Assembly: GCA_021799495.1 (NCBI GenBank)
Contig: JAJZAI010000036.1
Span: forward strand, 1 to 37,274
DNA length: 37,274 nucleotides
Reading direction: 5' to 3'
Origin: Deltaproteobacteria bacterium
GTDB taxonomy: Bacteria > Desulfobacterota > Binatia > Binatales > Binataceae
The stretch's first letter is position 1. Every line of letters starts with the position of its first letter. Positions 1 to 8,876 of the stretch are shown here, one piece after another. The notes beneath the pieces are model-generated. The model ran no database searches and was not told the origin of the DNA. It worked only from the letters and a program-made list of their open reading frames with translations. A program made the position numbers and the translations under genes.

Positions 1-169
1 CCTCCGTTCGCGACCGCTGTCGGCGAAGGCAGCCGAACCGCAACTCTGAACCCGCCGCCGCCGCACCGCCGAGAACTATGAAACTGAGTAATCAAACGCT
101 TTCGTCAACAGCCTGCTAGGCGGTTTCCAAGCTTCGTCGCGGCAGGTATTCTTTCGGGACTGATCTCCG
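1..169. other. Leading segment, no gene assigned
   Basis: All three forward frames hit a stop between about 46 and 120, so this could hold only the tail of an upstream gene. The 15-26 residues readable in each frame are not recognisable. The last 50 bases are the aspS leader. No clear Shine-Dalgarno sequence precedes the aspS ATG at 170, and I see no convincing promoter. Confidence 0.4.
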
Positions 170-1966
170 ATGCCTGAAATCAAGCAAGCGTTGATGCCGA
201 CGCCGCCATGGCGGCGCACCGATTACTGCGGCGCGCCGCGCGCAAAAGACGCCGGACGCGAAGTAGCGCTATGGGGATGGGTGGCCACGCGCCGCGACCA
301 TGGCTCGCTGATTTTTATCGATCTCCGCGACCGCGAAGGCATTATTCAGCTCGTCTTCAATCCCGAGCATGACGCCGCCGCTCACGCGGTCGCCGAGGCC
401 GCCCGCGCCGAATTTTATCTGGCGGTCAGGGGACGGGTTGTCCGGCGTTCCGAAGGCTCCGTCAATGCGGAATTGCCGACCGGCGAGATCGAAGTGGTGG
501 TGACCGCGGCGGAGATTCTGAACCCGTCTTTGCCGCCGCCGTTTCCCTTGTCCGGCGCCGAAGGCGCCGCCGAGGAAGTCCGGTTGAAGTTTCGCTATCT
601 GGATTTGCGCAGGCCCGAGATGCAGAGCAATCTCCGCCGCCGCCATCAGGCTTTGCGCGGCGCGCGCGCATACCTGGACGCGCATGGCTTTATCGAGGTG
701 GAAACGCCAATCCTGTTCAAGGCGACGCCCGAGGGCGCGCGCGATTATCTGGTGCCGAGCCGGGTGAATCCGGGACGTTTTTACGCGCTTCCCCAATCGC
801 CGCAGTTGCTCAAGCAGATTCTGATGGTGGGCGGATTCGATCGCTATTATCAAATCGCGCGCTGCTTCCGCGACGAGGATTTGCGCGCCAATCGCCAGCC
901 GGAATTCAGTCAAATCGATATCGAGATGACCGGGCCGCGTCCCGAGGACGTCCACGAAATGGCCGAAGGCATGATGGCGTCGATTTATCAGTACGCGGCT
1001 GAAACCGAAATCGAACGCCCCTTTCCCAGGATGCGTTACGACGACGCGATGGAGCGCTACGGCTCGGACAAGCCGGACCTGCGTTTCGGCCTTGAGATGC
1101 GCAATCTTTCGGCGGCGTTCGCGGGAACGCAATTCAAGGTTTTCGCCGAGACGCTCGCTCGCGGCGAGCAAATCTACGGCCTCGTGCTGCCGGCGGCTTG
1201 CCAGCTCTCGCGCCGCGAACTCGACGACATGGCTGAGGGACTCAGGTCGCGCCAGGCGCTCGGACTGGCGTGGCTTAAAATCGCGCCGGACGCGTGGCAG
1301 GGTCCGATCGCGAAATTCATTTCGGACCAGGAGCGCACCCGCGTGGCTGAAATCGCCGCGCCCGCCGCGGGCGATACGCTGCTGATGATCGCCGGCGCTC
1401 GCGGCAAGGTGCGGCCCGCGCTGGGCGATTTGCGGCTCAGGCTTGGCGCGAAATTCGATCTGATCGATCGCGCCGCGCTCAAATTCCTGTGGGTCGTGGA
1501 TTTTCCGCTGTTCGATTTCAGCGAAGAGGAGAAGCGGCTGGTTTCGGTCAATCATCCGTTCACCGCGCCGCATCCCGACGATATCGGCCTGCTCGATTCG
1601 GAGCCGCTCAAGGCCCGCGCGCTCGCCTACGACATGGTTTTGAACGGGCAGGAGATGGGCGGCGGATCGATTCGTATTCACAACGCCGAGTTGCAACTGC
1701 GGGTTTTCGAGCTGCTCGGCATCGGACGCGAAGAGGCGGCGGTGAAATTCGGATTCTTGCTGGACGCGCTGGGTTTCGGAGCGCCGCCGCATGGCGGCAT
1801 CGCTTTCGGAGTCGATCGAATCGCGATGATGGTGTGCGGCACGGATTCGCTGCGCGACGTGATGGCGTTTCCGAAAACTCAAAAGGCGGTCGATCCGATG
1901 AGCGGCGCGCCCTCGGAGGTCGATCCGCGCCAGTTGCGCGAGTTGTCGATCAGGGTGGCGCTGTGA
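170..1966 (+). CDS. aspS: Aspartyl-tRNA synthetase, probably non-discriminating
   Basis: Class IIb aminoacyl-tRNA synthetase that charges tRNA-Asp in the cytoplasm. At 598 aa it has the usual bacterial length, including the inserted GAD domain. An N-terminal OB-fold anticodon-binding domain (about 15-120) contains RRDHGSLIF and DLRDREG. The catalytic core shows TPEGARDYLVPSR, ALPQSPQLLKQ, CFRDEDLRANRQPEF (motif 2), GGGSIRIH and a C-terminal GVDRI (motif 3). The His in RRDHG and the Gly in RRSEG match what I recall of non-discriminating AspRS, as in Pseudomonas, which also charge tRNA-Asn; E. coli has Leu and Lys there. Start at ATG 170; ATG 194 is possible and neither has a clear ribosome site. 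The stop overlaps the next gene by 4 bases (GTGA). Confidence 0.95.
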   Translation: MPEIKQALMPTPPWRRTDYCGAPRAKDAGREVALWGWVATRRDHGSLIFIDLRDREGIIQLVFNPEHDAAAHAVAEAARAEFYLAVRGRVVRRSEGSVNAELPTGEIEVVVTAAEILNPSLPPPFPLSGAEGAAEEVRLKFRYLDLRRPEMQSNLRRRHQALRGARAYLDAHGFIEVETPILFKATPEGARDYLVPSRVNPGRFYALPQSPQLLKQILMVGGFDRYYQIARCFRDEDLRANRQPEFSQIDIEMTGPRPEDVHEMAEGMMASIYQYAAETEIERPFPRMRYDDAMERYGSDKPDLRFGLEMRNLSAAFAGTQFKVFAETLARGEQIYGLVLPAACQLSRRELDDMAEGLRSRQALGLAWLKIAPDAWQGPIAKFISDQERTRVAEIAAPAAGDTLLMIAGARGKVRPALGDLRLRLGAKFDLIDRAALKFLWVVDFPLFDFSEEEKRLVSVNHPFTAPHPDDIGLLDSEPLKARALAYDMVLNGQEMGGGSIRIHNAELQLRVFELLGIGREEAAVKFGFLLDALGFGAPPHGGIAFGVDRIAMMVCGTDSLRDVMAFPKTQKAVDPMSGAPSEVDPRQLRELSIRVAL

Positions 1967-2688
1967 AGCGATCCGTTGCTCCGGCCGTGCTGGCCGCAAT
2001 CGTGTTTTTCGCCGCGGCCGGATGTTCCAAGCAGATCAATCAGCGGTTCGAGGATCAGGTCAGCGACACCGTGCATTCCCTGCCGCTGATCGGCGATCAA
2101 AGCGGCCTTAAGATTCACGCGGTTCGTTCGATCAAGGAAGTGGTGATTCACAAGATCGCCGTGATGCCGCTGGTCGACGCGCCCGATCAAGTCGACAAGG
2201 CTTTGCCGCCCGGTTCGTCCGAATCGGTCACGGCGGCGCTCTATGCGCAGGCGACGGTGGTCGGCGGATGGGCGGTGGTGCCGCAGGACGACGTCGAGGA
2301 CGCGATGCAGCAGTTGCCGCCGACCAATCTTTCCAATCTCGACCAGAACGCGATCGCGCTGGGCAAGGCGGTCGCCGCCGACGGCGTGCTCTACGGCATG
2401 GTCAGCATATATCGCGAGCGCGTCGGCTACGATTACGCCGCGCAAACGCCCGCGGCCGTCGCCTTCACGCTGAAATTTCTCGACGAGCATTCGGGCCAGG
2501 TGGTCTGGACCGCCAAATATGCGCGCGAGCAAAAGGCGTTGACCGAAAACGTTTTCGATCTGCCTCACTTCATCTCGAATCGTGGCCGATGGGTGCGCGC
2601 GCATGATATCGCGGAAGAGGGCGTGCAGGCGGCGATCTCAAATCTTTACTCCAAACTCACGGTGCGGCCCGTCGTACAGGGCAATTAG
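1963..2688 (+). CDS. CsgG/LpoB-like outer-membrane lipoprotein
   Basis: A 241-aa protein starting at GTG 1963, inside the aspS stop, so it is probably translationally coupled to aspS. Residues 1-21 form a lipoprotein signal: KR, a hydrophobic stretch, then lipobox AAAGC with the lipidated Cys21. The mature part has IHKIAVMPL, an Ala-rich helix, and a stretch ending in AIALGKAVAADGVLYGMVSIY. This is the pattern of the CsgG/LpoB/TolB-N type alpha-beta fold, in which a conserved IAVLPF strand is followed later by a GxADAVLxG strand. Likely role: a periplasm-facing lipoprotein in envelope assembly; the specific partner is unknown. Family membership rests on motif resemblance. It ends 40 bases before the convergent ald gene. 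Confidence 0.75.
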   Translation: MKRSVAPAVLAAIVFFAAAGCSKQINQRFEDQVSDTVHSLPLIGDQSGLKIHAVRSIKEVVIHKIAVMPLVDAPDQVDKALPPGSSESVTAALYAQATVVGGWAVVPQDDVEDAMQQLPPTNLSNLDQNAIALGKAVAADGVLYGMVSIYRERVGYDYAAQTPAAVAFTLKFLDEHSGQVVWTAKYAREQKALTENVFDLPHFISNRGRWVRAHDIAEEGVQAAISNLYSKLTVRPVVQGN

Positions 2689-2728
2689 TCTCCAGGGTCA
2701 GGAAGACGTCCCGAACGGCGCCGCGCGC

Positions 2729-3835
2729 CTACTCCCAGGGCGAAGCGGCCTTCATCCTGAGCGATTCCGCGACCGCGGGATGCGCGACTTTTCCCTCGTA
2801 CACGTTTAAGCCGTGCCGCAACGCCCGATTGCGCGAGCCCGCTTCGAGCAGACCATGGTCCGCAATCTCGAGCGCGTAAGAGAGCGTGGCGTTGGTGAGC
2901 GCGTAGGTTGAAGTGTGCGGCACCACGCCGGGCATATTGGTGACGCAATAATGAACCACGCCGCTATGGATGTAGATGGGCCGGCGATGCGTGGTCGGAC
3001 GCGAAGTTTCGGAAACGCCGCCCTGATCGATCGAAAGATCGACGATCGCGGCGCCTGGCTTCATTTTCGCCACCGTGCGGGCGTTGATCAGCCGCGGCGC
3101 TCTCGCGCCGGGCACCAGCACCGCGCCGACGACGAGATCGGCCGCACCGATTTCTTCTTCGAGCGTCGCCCGGTTCGACATCACGGTCGTGGCTTGCGCG
3201 CCGAGCAAATCGCTCAGATAGCGCAGGCGCGTCGGATTCACGTCGAGGATGGTCACTTCGGCGCCGACGCCGGCGGCGACGCGGCATGCGTTCAGTCCGG
3301 CGATTCCGCCTCCGATAATCGCGACTTTGCCGGGGCGCACGCCGGGCGCGCCGCTCAACAGCACGCCGTCGCCGCCGTTTTGCGCCTGCAGACACCATCC
3401 GCCGACCTGCACTGCCAGACGCCCCGCGACTTCGCTCATAGGCGCGAGCAGCGGCAGGCTGCCGTCCTCAAGCTGCACGGTTTCGTAACCTAACGCGCTG
3501 ACGCGGCGGCGCATCAATTCTTGCGTGAGCAGGCGATCGGCGGCCAGATGCAGATAAGTGAAAAGAATCAGGCCAGGCCGGAGAAACCGGTACTCCGTCG
3601 GTTGCGGCTCCTTGACTTTCAGGACCATCGCGGCCCGGCCCCACACCGCCGCAGGAGAGCCGGCGATGCGTGCGCCCGCGGTCCGGTAATCGCGATCGCT
3701 AAAGCCGCTGCCGGCGCCCGCGCCGCTCTGCACGATCACGCTGTGGCCATGATGTTGAAGCGCGGCCGCTCCGGCGGGTGTGAGCGCCACGCGCCGCTCG
3801 TCGGGCTTGATTTCGGTGGGAACGCCAATCAACAT
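2729..3835 (-). CDS. ald: Alanine dehydrogenase
   Basis: NAD-dependent L-alanine dehydrogenase interconverting alanine with pyruvate and ammonia; cytoplasmic. From ATG 3835, which has a GGAGG ribosome site 6-8 bases upstream, it is 368 aa, close to the usual 370. The N-terminus MLIGVPTEIKPDERRVALTP is diagnostic. KVKEP (catalytic Lys region), TYLHLAAD (catalytic His region), the Rossmann loop GGGIAGLNA and VDLSIDQGGVSETSRPTTH follow in family order. The C-terminal HYCVTNMPGVVPHTSTYALTN block is also typical. An in-frame upstream extension of 14 codons was rejected because MLIGVPTEIK is the family start. It is divergent from gcvH and convergent with the lipoprotein gene. Confidence 0.95.
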   Translation of the reverse strand: MLIGVPTEIKPDERRVALTPAGAAALQHHGHSVIVQSGAGAGSGFSDRDYRTAGARIAGSPAAVWGRAAMVLKVKEPQPTEYRFLRPGLILFTYLHLAADRLLTQELMRRRVSALGYETVQLEDGSLPLLAPMSEVAGRLAVQVGGWCLQAQNGGDGVLLSGAPGVRPGKVAIIGGGIAGLNACRVAAGVGAEVTILDVNPTRLRYLSDLLGAQATTVMSNRATLEEEIGAADLVVGAVLVPGARAPRLINARTVAKMKPGAAIVDLSIDQGGVSETSRPTTHRRPIYIHSGVVHYCVTNMPGVVPHTSTYALTNATLSYALEIADHGLLEAGSRNRALRHGLNVYEGKVAHPAVAESLRMKAASPWE

Positions 3836-4000
3836 TTCGCCTCCTCCATGGTTCCGCATCGCGCGGCCGTCGATCATTTTCGCGGAACTTTTACGGCATT
3901 CGCGGCGGCGAATCCGCCGGCGGCGGGCGCGCGCGAAGCCGCTGGCGCGTCGTGCGCGATACGATCACGGATCGCGTTATCACGCAAGCCTTGCGAAGCC

Positions 4001-4030
4001 TTGACATTGCAATTACCGCCGCGCTTGATG
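4001..4030 (+). promoter_or_regulatory. Possible promoter for gcvH
   Basis: A perfect -35 box TTGACA lies at 4001-4006, in the ald/gcvH divergent spacer and about 80 bases before gcvH. The matching -10 (TTGATG at 4025-4030, spacer 18) is poor, so this is only a suggestion. Just upstream is a short AAGCCTTG direct repeat. Confidence 0.2.
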
Positions 4031-4109
4031 ATCCAGTGTGCCGCAAATTCAATTCGGCGCGCGCGGCGTCCGCGCGGACGCGCCGATCGAAATATCCGGG
4101 GTGATGAAG

Positions 4110-4499
4110 ATGGAGGCTCCGCCAGGACTCAAATACTCGAGGGAACACGAGTGGGTATCGACGGAAGAATCGGTCGCCACCGTCGGCATCACCGATCATG
4201 CGCAGGAGCAGCTTGGCGAAATCGTTTACATCGAATTGCCTTCGATCGGCGAAAAAGTCAGCAAGGACGATCCCTTCGGAGTCGTCGAATCGGTAAAAGC
4301 GGTGTCCGATATCTATGCGCCGGTCAGCGGCACCGTGGTCGCGGTCAACGAGGATTTGCCCGAAAGTCCCGAGGTTGTAAACGAAGATCCTTATGGCGAC
4401 GGGTGGTTGATCAAAGTGAAAGTCAGCGACCCGGCCGATCTCGATGATCTGATGGACAGCGCGGAATACGAGGAGATGGTGGCGCGCGAAAAGGAGTGA
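4110..4499 (+). CDS. gcvH: Glycine cleavage system H protein (lipoyl carrier)
   Basis: Lipoyl carrier that shuttles the aminomethyl group between the P, T and L proteins of glycine cleavage. Start chosen at ATG 4110 because GGGG at 4098-4101 is correctly spaced and the product then begins [15 protein letters not shown], matching family length (129 aa). GTG 4101 and ATG 4104 are alternatives. [19 protein letters not shown] and [17 protein letters not shown] are present, with the lipoylated lysine at Lys63. The C-terminal [19 protein letters not shown] is typical. No gcvT, gcvP, lipA or lipB lies in the window, so it is an orphan here. It may serve a glycine cleavage complex encoded elsewhere, or act as a lipoyl donor. 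Confidence 0.95.
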   Translation: MEAPPGLKYSREHEWVSTEESVATVGITDHAQEQLGEIVYIELPSIGEKVSKDDPFGVVESVKAVSDIYAPVSGTVVAVNEDLPESPEVVNEDPYGDGWLIKVKVSDPADLDDLMDSAEYEEMVAREKE

Positions 4500-4509
4500 C
4501 GGCCCGCGG

Positions 4510-5733
4510 TCAGCCCGCGTCCGGCGGGGCTGGCGCCGCCGCTACCGCATCCGCGACCATCACGTCGAAGCGCGCGGCGCCGGTCGGAGGATCGACGAAG
4601 ACGACCACGAACGGCGTCGTCGCCGCCGGTTCGAGGGCAAAGGCTTTCGGCGGATCGAGTTTCTGGAAGAAATCGATTTCGTGCGGCGTCATCTGCGCGA
4701 CCATCGCGGCGGAAAGCGTATTGCCGCAGAAAATCGATCGGCTCGCGAGCGCGCGTTGCCCGCCGGCGCGTAAATCCACCGCGATTCGCACCGCATGCAG
4801 CGGATTGTCGCCGACGTTCTCGGCGATTCCGGTGATCACCAGCGCCTGATGGCCGCCCTTCGTGCGCAGATAATCCGCGTGCACCGCCCGCAGCGCCACA
4901 AGGCGCGCCGGCGTGATCGGCGTCACGAACCGATCGCCAATCAGCGGCATCCGGCTCAACGCGTCGGCGGCGGCCGCGGGCGCGCTGCGCACCAGCAGGG
5001 TCAACGCTCCATAGCCGAACGCGACCAGCAGAACCAATCCGAGCACGAAGCGCGCGGAATGCGTGACCTGATGATTGTAGATCGGCGCCGCCGCGTCATC
5101 GATGAAATCCGGCTCCGCGGCCGGGTCTTTGCGCGGCTTGCGCGGCGCGCGTTTTCGTTCGACGGCCTCCGGAGCCGGCGCGTCGAAGCTCGCCTCGTCG
5201 CCGACGCTCCATCGCTCGGAGTCGTCCGGAACTTCGGCCGCCGGCTCGGGCTGGCCGGCATCTTCCATTTCCAGCGGTTCGTCGGCGAAGTCGAAGCTGA
5301 GGCTCTCGCCCGTTGGCGGATCTGTTTCCGGATCGGAATCGCGAATCGGCCGCGACATCAAATCGTCCGTCGCCGAACGTTTCGCGGCGGACGCGACCGG
5401 CGGCGCCGTCTCGCGAGGAGCGGCGGACGCTGCCGGTTCGACGGCGGGTTTCAACACGCTCGGCGGCGGCGGTTCCGATTGCCGTTCGCTCCCGCCGATC
5501 GATGGCGGCTCGCCATCGCCGGCCGGCGCCGCTTCAGGATGCGGCTCGGGCGCGCGCTCCGGTGGCTCGCGCTTGGCGGCCGGCTCAGGCGCTGCCGGTT
5601 TCGCCGGCCGCGGCTCGAACGTGAACACGTGGCCGCATCGCGAGCACTTGAAAGTCGGCGTGCCTTCGGGCAATACCTGCTCGTCGATACGATAGCGGGT
5701 ATGGCAGCTCGTGCATTGAACTTCGATGGTCAC
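4510..5733 (-). CDS. MJ0042-type zinc-ribbon membrane protein with DUF3426-like tail
   Basis: A 407-aa protein from GTG 5733, preceded on its strand by GGAGGGG 3 bases upstream; the product then begins MTIEVQCTSC. The zinc ribbon uses Cys7, Cys10, Cys30 and Cys33 (CTSC and CSRC). It is followed by about 180 residues of Pro/Ala/Glu/Ser-rich, probably disordered sequence. One transmembrane helix lies at about 229-248, then a 159-residue folded tail resembling DUF3426 (VITGIAENVGDNPLHAVRIAVDL). The expected topology puts the ribbon in the cytoplasm and the tail outside. Function of the family is unknown. It is convergent with gcvH, with 10 bases between the stops, and divergent from the glycosyltransferase at 5817. 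Confidence 0.8.
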   Translation of the reverse strand: MTIEVQCTSCHTRYRIDEQVLPEGTPTFKCSRCGHVFTFEPRPAKPAAPEPAAKREPPERAPEPHPEAAPAGDGEPPSIGGSERQSEPPPPSVLKPAVEPAASAAPRETAPPVASAAKRSATDDLMSRPIRDSDPETDPPTGESLSFDFADEPLEMEDAGQPEPAAEVPDDSERWSVGDEASFDAPAPEAVERKRAPRKPRKDPAAEPDFIDDAAAPIYNHQVTHSARFVLGLVLLVAFGYGALTLLVRSAPAAAADALSRMPLIGDRFVTPITPARLVALRAVHADYLRTKGGHQALVITGIAENVGDNPLHAVRIAVDLRAGGQRALASRSIFCGNTLSAAMVAQMTPHEIDFFQKLDPPKAFALEPAATTPFVVVFVDPPTGAARFDVMVADAVAAAPAPPDAG

Positions 5734-5816
5734 AGCCCCTCCGCCTCCGCTCGCAAGGCTAACATAATCGATCCGCGTCCACATCCGGCCATATCGCGCC
5801 GCCGGCCTCATCCGCG

Positions 5817-6950
5817 ATGCGCCTGGCGCTGATCACACGCCGCTTCGATCCCGCCGGCGGCGGCACCGAGCGCGACCTCGCCGTTACCGCGGGAATTCTC
5901 GCCCGCGCCGGCCATCAGGTGACGATCTACGCCGCCGAAGTCCGCGCTCCGTCCTCCGACTGGATCGTCAAGCGCGTTCCCACGCCGCCGCTCGGCCGCG
6001 CGATACGCTTGCTCTGGTTCGCGCGGAGCGCGGGCGCGATCGCCCGCCGCGACGGCGCCGAGCTCGTCGTCAGCTTCGCCCGCATCATCGACGCCGACGT
6101 ATTGCGCTCGGGCGGCGGCGCCCATTCGAGCTATCTCCGCGCGGCCCGGCGATGGCGTTCCTCTGCCGGCGCGGCCGCGATGCGCCTCGCGCCGTATCAT
6201 CGCGTGCAGATCGCGGTCGAAGCCGCCGGATTTCGCAATCCCCGGATGCGCCGCGCGATCGCCGTGTCGAATCTCGTCCGCGACGACCTGAATACTACGT
6301 TCCAGCTCGCTCCCGGCGTCGCCACGACGATCTACAACGGCGTCGAGCTTGATCGTTTCCGTCCCGAACCCGACTCCGCCGCGCGCGGCGAAATCCGTCG
6401 CCGGCTCGGCCTTGGCGACGGCGACTTCGCGGCGCTTTTTGTCGGCAACGGCTTCGCGCGCAAGGGCCTGCGCTATCTGATCGAGGCATGGCCGCCGGCA
6501 AATCCCAACGCGCGGCTTGTTGTGATCGGCGCCGATCGCCAGACCAACGACTACCGCACGCTGGCGCATCGGCGCGGCCTGGATGGAGCGGTTACGTTTC
6601 TCGGTTCGCGCAACGATGTCGATCTCCTGATGCGCGGCGCCGACGCGCTCGCGCTGCCGTCCCTGTTCGAGCCGTTCGGCAACGTCGCCGTCGAGGCGAT
6701 GGCCTCGGGCGCGCCGGCTCTGGTCAGCGCGTGGTGCGGCGCCGCGGAAGTGATGCCGCCTGATTTGCGCCGCTTCGTCGTCGCCAATCCGCTCGATTCC
6801 GCCGAGATGACGGCGAAGCTTGGCGGCTTGATCGAACAGGCGCCTTCGCTGCGCGCCGCCGCGCGCGCCGCCGCCGAGGCGTGCACGTGGGAACGTCACG
6901 GCCGCGAACTGCTCGCGCTGATCGACGAGGCCGCGGCGCTTCGGCGTTAA
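5817..6950 (+). CDS. GT4-family glycosyltransferase, LPS-core type
   Basis: A 377-aa GT-B fold retaining glycosyltransferase. The N-terminus RRFDPAGGGTERDLAV is a nucleotide-sugar/acceptor loop of the WaaG type. The C-terminal half carries FVGNGFARKGLRYLIEAW and the donor-binding E-x7-E motif EPFGNVAVEAM (Glu285, Glu293). It probably adds a hexose to the LPS core or another surface glycan on the inner face of the inner membrane. The acceptor cannot be read from sequence, and no waa symbol is assigned. It faces GT2 and methyltransferase genes, supporting a surface-glycan role. Its TAA stop overlaps the TAA of the opposite-strand GT2 gene through a shared TTAA. Confidence 0.88.
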   Translation: MRLALITRRFDPAGGGTERDLAVTAGILARAGHQVTIYAAEVRAPSSDWIVKRVPTPPLGRAIRLLWFARSAGAIARRDGAELVVSFARIIDADVLRSGGGAHSSYLRAARRWRSSAGAAAMRLAPYHRVQIAVEAAGFRNPRMRRAIAVSNLVRDDLNTTFQLAPGVATTIYNGVELDRFRPEPDSAARGEIRRRLGLGDGDFAALFVGNGFARKGLRYLIEAWPPANPNARLVVIGADRQTNDYRTLAHRRGLDGAVTFLGSRNDVDLLMRGADALALPSLFEPFGNVAVEAMASGAPALVSAWCGAAEVMPPDLRRFVVANPLDSAEMTAKLGGLIEQAPSLRAAARAAAEACTWERHGRELLALIDEAAALRR

Positions 6951-7813
6951 TCCCGCCTCCCGCGCAATCCGTCGCGCATCCCGCGCGCGATCGCGAGCCG
7001 CCGCTCTTCGCGCGCGATCCGCTTCACCGGCGCGCCGGCCAGTTTCGCGATCCAGAGCCGCGCCGCCGCGATCGTTTCCTTCACGATCGCTTCTCGCGCC
7101 GTATGCCGTTCGTGAAGCGTGCGGCAAAATCCGCGCTCGCGCGCGATGCGGATAAAGCGTTCGCGATCGGCGCGCGCCGGATCGACCTCGTGCAGCACCA
7201 ACGCCTTGGGCGCGTAGCCGATTTTGTAACCCGCCCGCGTCAGCCGCCGCGACATCTCGGTCTCTTCCTCATGCCCGCACGCCCCCGGCCCCAGCCGTTC
7301 GTCGAACGGTCCCGCCGTGCGCAGCGCGTCGGCGCGAAACGCCATGTTCGCGCCCAGCACGCCGCGCACTTCGATCGTCGCTTCGCCATGATCCGCGATC
7401 GGCAGGTCGAGGTACGGCGCCATCGCTCCGGCCTTCGCCGCCGGATCCTCCGCCGGCAGGATGCGGCCCTTCATCGCGGCGAAGCCGGGATAGTCGGCGA
7501 AAAAGCTTTCCACCGCCGCCACGAAATCGGGCGCGACCGCAAGATCGTCGTCAAGGCAGGCGATGATCGCGCCGCGCGCTTTGGCGATCGCGCGATTTTG
7601 CACGCGGCATTTGCCCGGACGCGGATCGTGCTCATTAATGACGCCGATTCCCGGCGCCAATGCGGCGAAATCCATTTGCAGCGGTTGCGGCGTGCCGTTT
7701 TCCGCAACGAGGATTTCATGCTCGCCCGCGCGCAGTTGCGGCGCGAGGCTCGCGATCAGCCGCGCCAGAGACTCGGGTCGCCGATGGGTCGCGATGACGA
7801 TCGAAAGTTTCAC
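6947..7813 (-). CDS. GT2-family glycosyltransferase
   Basis: A 288-aa inverting GT-A fold glycosyltransferase. The start MKLSIVIATHRRPESLARLI (GTG 7813) is the classic GT2 N-terminus, followed by VAENGTP. A metal-binding DDD occurs in IIACLDDDLAVAPDF, and GACGHEEETEMSRRL is the family's acceptor/base region (ED-like motif). The GTG start lies in the stop of the upstream methyltransferase (GTGA at 7810-7813), so the two are translationally coupled. Together they probably modify a surface polysaccharide or lipid-linked sugar. The longer open frame upstream is rejected because it runs through the methyltransferase gene. Confidence 0.88.
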   Translation of the reverse strand: MKLSIVIATHRRPESLARLIASLAPQLRAGEHEILVAENGTPQPLQMDFAALAPGIGVINEHDPRPGKCRVQNRAIAKARGAIIACLDDDLAVAPDFVAAVESFFADYPGFAAMKGRILPAEDPAAKAGAMAPYLDLPIADHGEATIEVRGVLGANMAFRADALRTAGPFDERLGPGACGHEEETEMSRRLTRAGYKIGYAPKALVLHEVDPARADRERFIRIARERGFCRTLHERHTAREAIVKETIAAARLWIAKLAGAPVKRIAREERRLAIARGMRDGLRGRRD

Positions 7814-8544
7814 CGGCCGGCGCCGTTCAGCCCGATCTTCTCCTCCGGCCGCATCTTCCGCATCCGCATGATCAAATTTTCGTCCATCAGCAGGCTCGCG
7901 CTGGTCATCATCCGGTAAAGCTGGCGATTGATCCGCCGCTGCGCCGGATCGTTCACGCCGCGCACGTAGAGCAAATACGAAAACAGTTTGATCGGCCCGT
8001 AAAGCAGGGGAGCGTAGATCATCGCGCGCAGTTTTTTGCGGCTGGTTCCGAGCGCGTCGAGCCATAGCCCCTCGCCGTGCGCGATCCAGTGGAGATCGTT
8101 CAGCCCCATGATATGCCAGTTGCGGCCGTCCGCCGCGCGGTAGCGATAGGGCAGGGGCGCGCGCCGCCCCTTGTAGAATCCGCTCAGGAGGTAATGAATT
8201 CGCGAGGTCACGTTGAGCCGGTTCGGCGTCGAGAGAATCGCCGTCGCTCCCGGCTTCATGATGCGCGCGATTTCGCTCAGCGCATGCGGAACGTCGGCCA
8301 GATGTTCGATCACTTCCAGCATCAGCACCAGGTCGAATTGTTCCGGGCGCAGCGGAAAATCCCGATTCAGGTCCGCCGCGATCCATCCCGCTCCGCGCGG
8401 CCGGTACTCGGTCGCGAACACCCGCCATCCGCGCTCCTGCAACGCGCGCACGGCGCGGCCGTCGCCCGCGCTCAAATCGATCGCGATTCCCGGTTTCAGA
8501 TCCGCGGGGATAAGCCGCAGTGCGCCGCGGATTCGGTCATCCAT
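7810..8544 (-). CDS. Class I SAM-dependent methyltransferase (Methyltransf_11 type)
   Basis: A 244-aa protein. Motif I is AIDLSAGDGRAV, followed by an acidic loop (DLVLMLEVIEHLADV) and the post-II strand GATAILSTPNRLN, as in small-molecule or sugar methyltransferases. The C-terminal third is basic with a hydrophobic stretch near LLYGPIKLFSYLLYV that could touch the membrane. Its stop overlaps the GT2 start, so it is the first gene of a two-gene minus-strand unit. Probable substrate: a glycan or lipid-linked sugar made by the adjacent glycosyltransferases (inference). Confidence 0.85.
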   Translation of the reverse strand: MDDRIRGALRLIPADLKPGIAIDLSAGDGRAVRALQERGWRVFATEYRPRGAGWIAADLNRDFPLRPEQFDLVLMLEVIEHLADVPHALSEIARIMKPGATAILSTPNRLNVTSRIHYLLSGFYKGRRAPLPYRYRAADGRNWHIMGLNDLHWIAHGEGLWLDALGTSRKKLRAMIYAPLLYGPIKLFSYLLYVRGVNDPAQRRINRQLYRMMTSASLLMDENLIMRMRKMRPEEKIGLNGAGR

Positions 8545-8683
8545 CGCGCCCGATTTTGCGCCACCGGCCGCGCACGCTCAAGCCGCCAGCCGCACGGATT
8601 CGCCGCGTACCTGTGTTATGCTGGCCGCAACCGGACCGGCTTGAATTGCCGCCTACGGAAGGTTAAACAATTTGGTTCCAACC

Positions 8684-8769
8684 GCGAGAGTGGCGGAATG
8701 GCAGACGCGCAAGGCTCAGGACCTTGTGAAGGCAACTTCGTGGGGGTTCAAGTCCCCCCTCTCGCACCA
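8684..8769 (+). tRNA. tRNA-Leu(CAG)
   Basis: An 86-nt class II tRNA. The acceptor stem is GCGAGAG with CTCTCGC and discriminator A, and CCA is encoded (8767-8769). The anticodon stem CAAGG/CCTTG closes a 7-nt loop CTCAGGA with anticodon CAG at 8717-8719, reading CUG leucine codons. The long variable arm and the T arm GGGGG-TTCAAGT-CCCCC fit tRNA-Leu. It sits 107 bases before valS on the same strand. Confidence 0.97.
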
Positions 8770-8876
8770 TCCAACTTTTACTTGGTAAGGTTTACTTCGC
8801 CGCGTGGAGCTCGCGTGGCGTGCCCGAATCGATTTTTGACGCGCCGGGCGACGCCGGTCCTGCGCGCCGCCAATTC

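Noticed and set aside
269-1999. Minus-strand 576-codon frame opposite aspS
   Set aside because: Shadow frame; aspS has full motif support.
6947-8428. Longer version of the GT2 gene
   Set aside because: The extension overlaps the methyltransferase in another frame; the GT2 N-terminal motif starts at 7813.
8545-8683. Promoter for tRNA-Leu (TATGCT at 8617)
   Set aside because: There is no acceptable -35 box at the right distance, so it is left unannotated.
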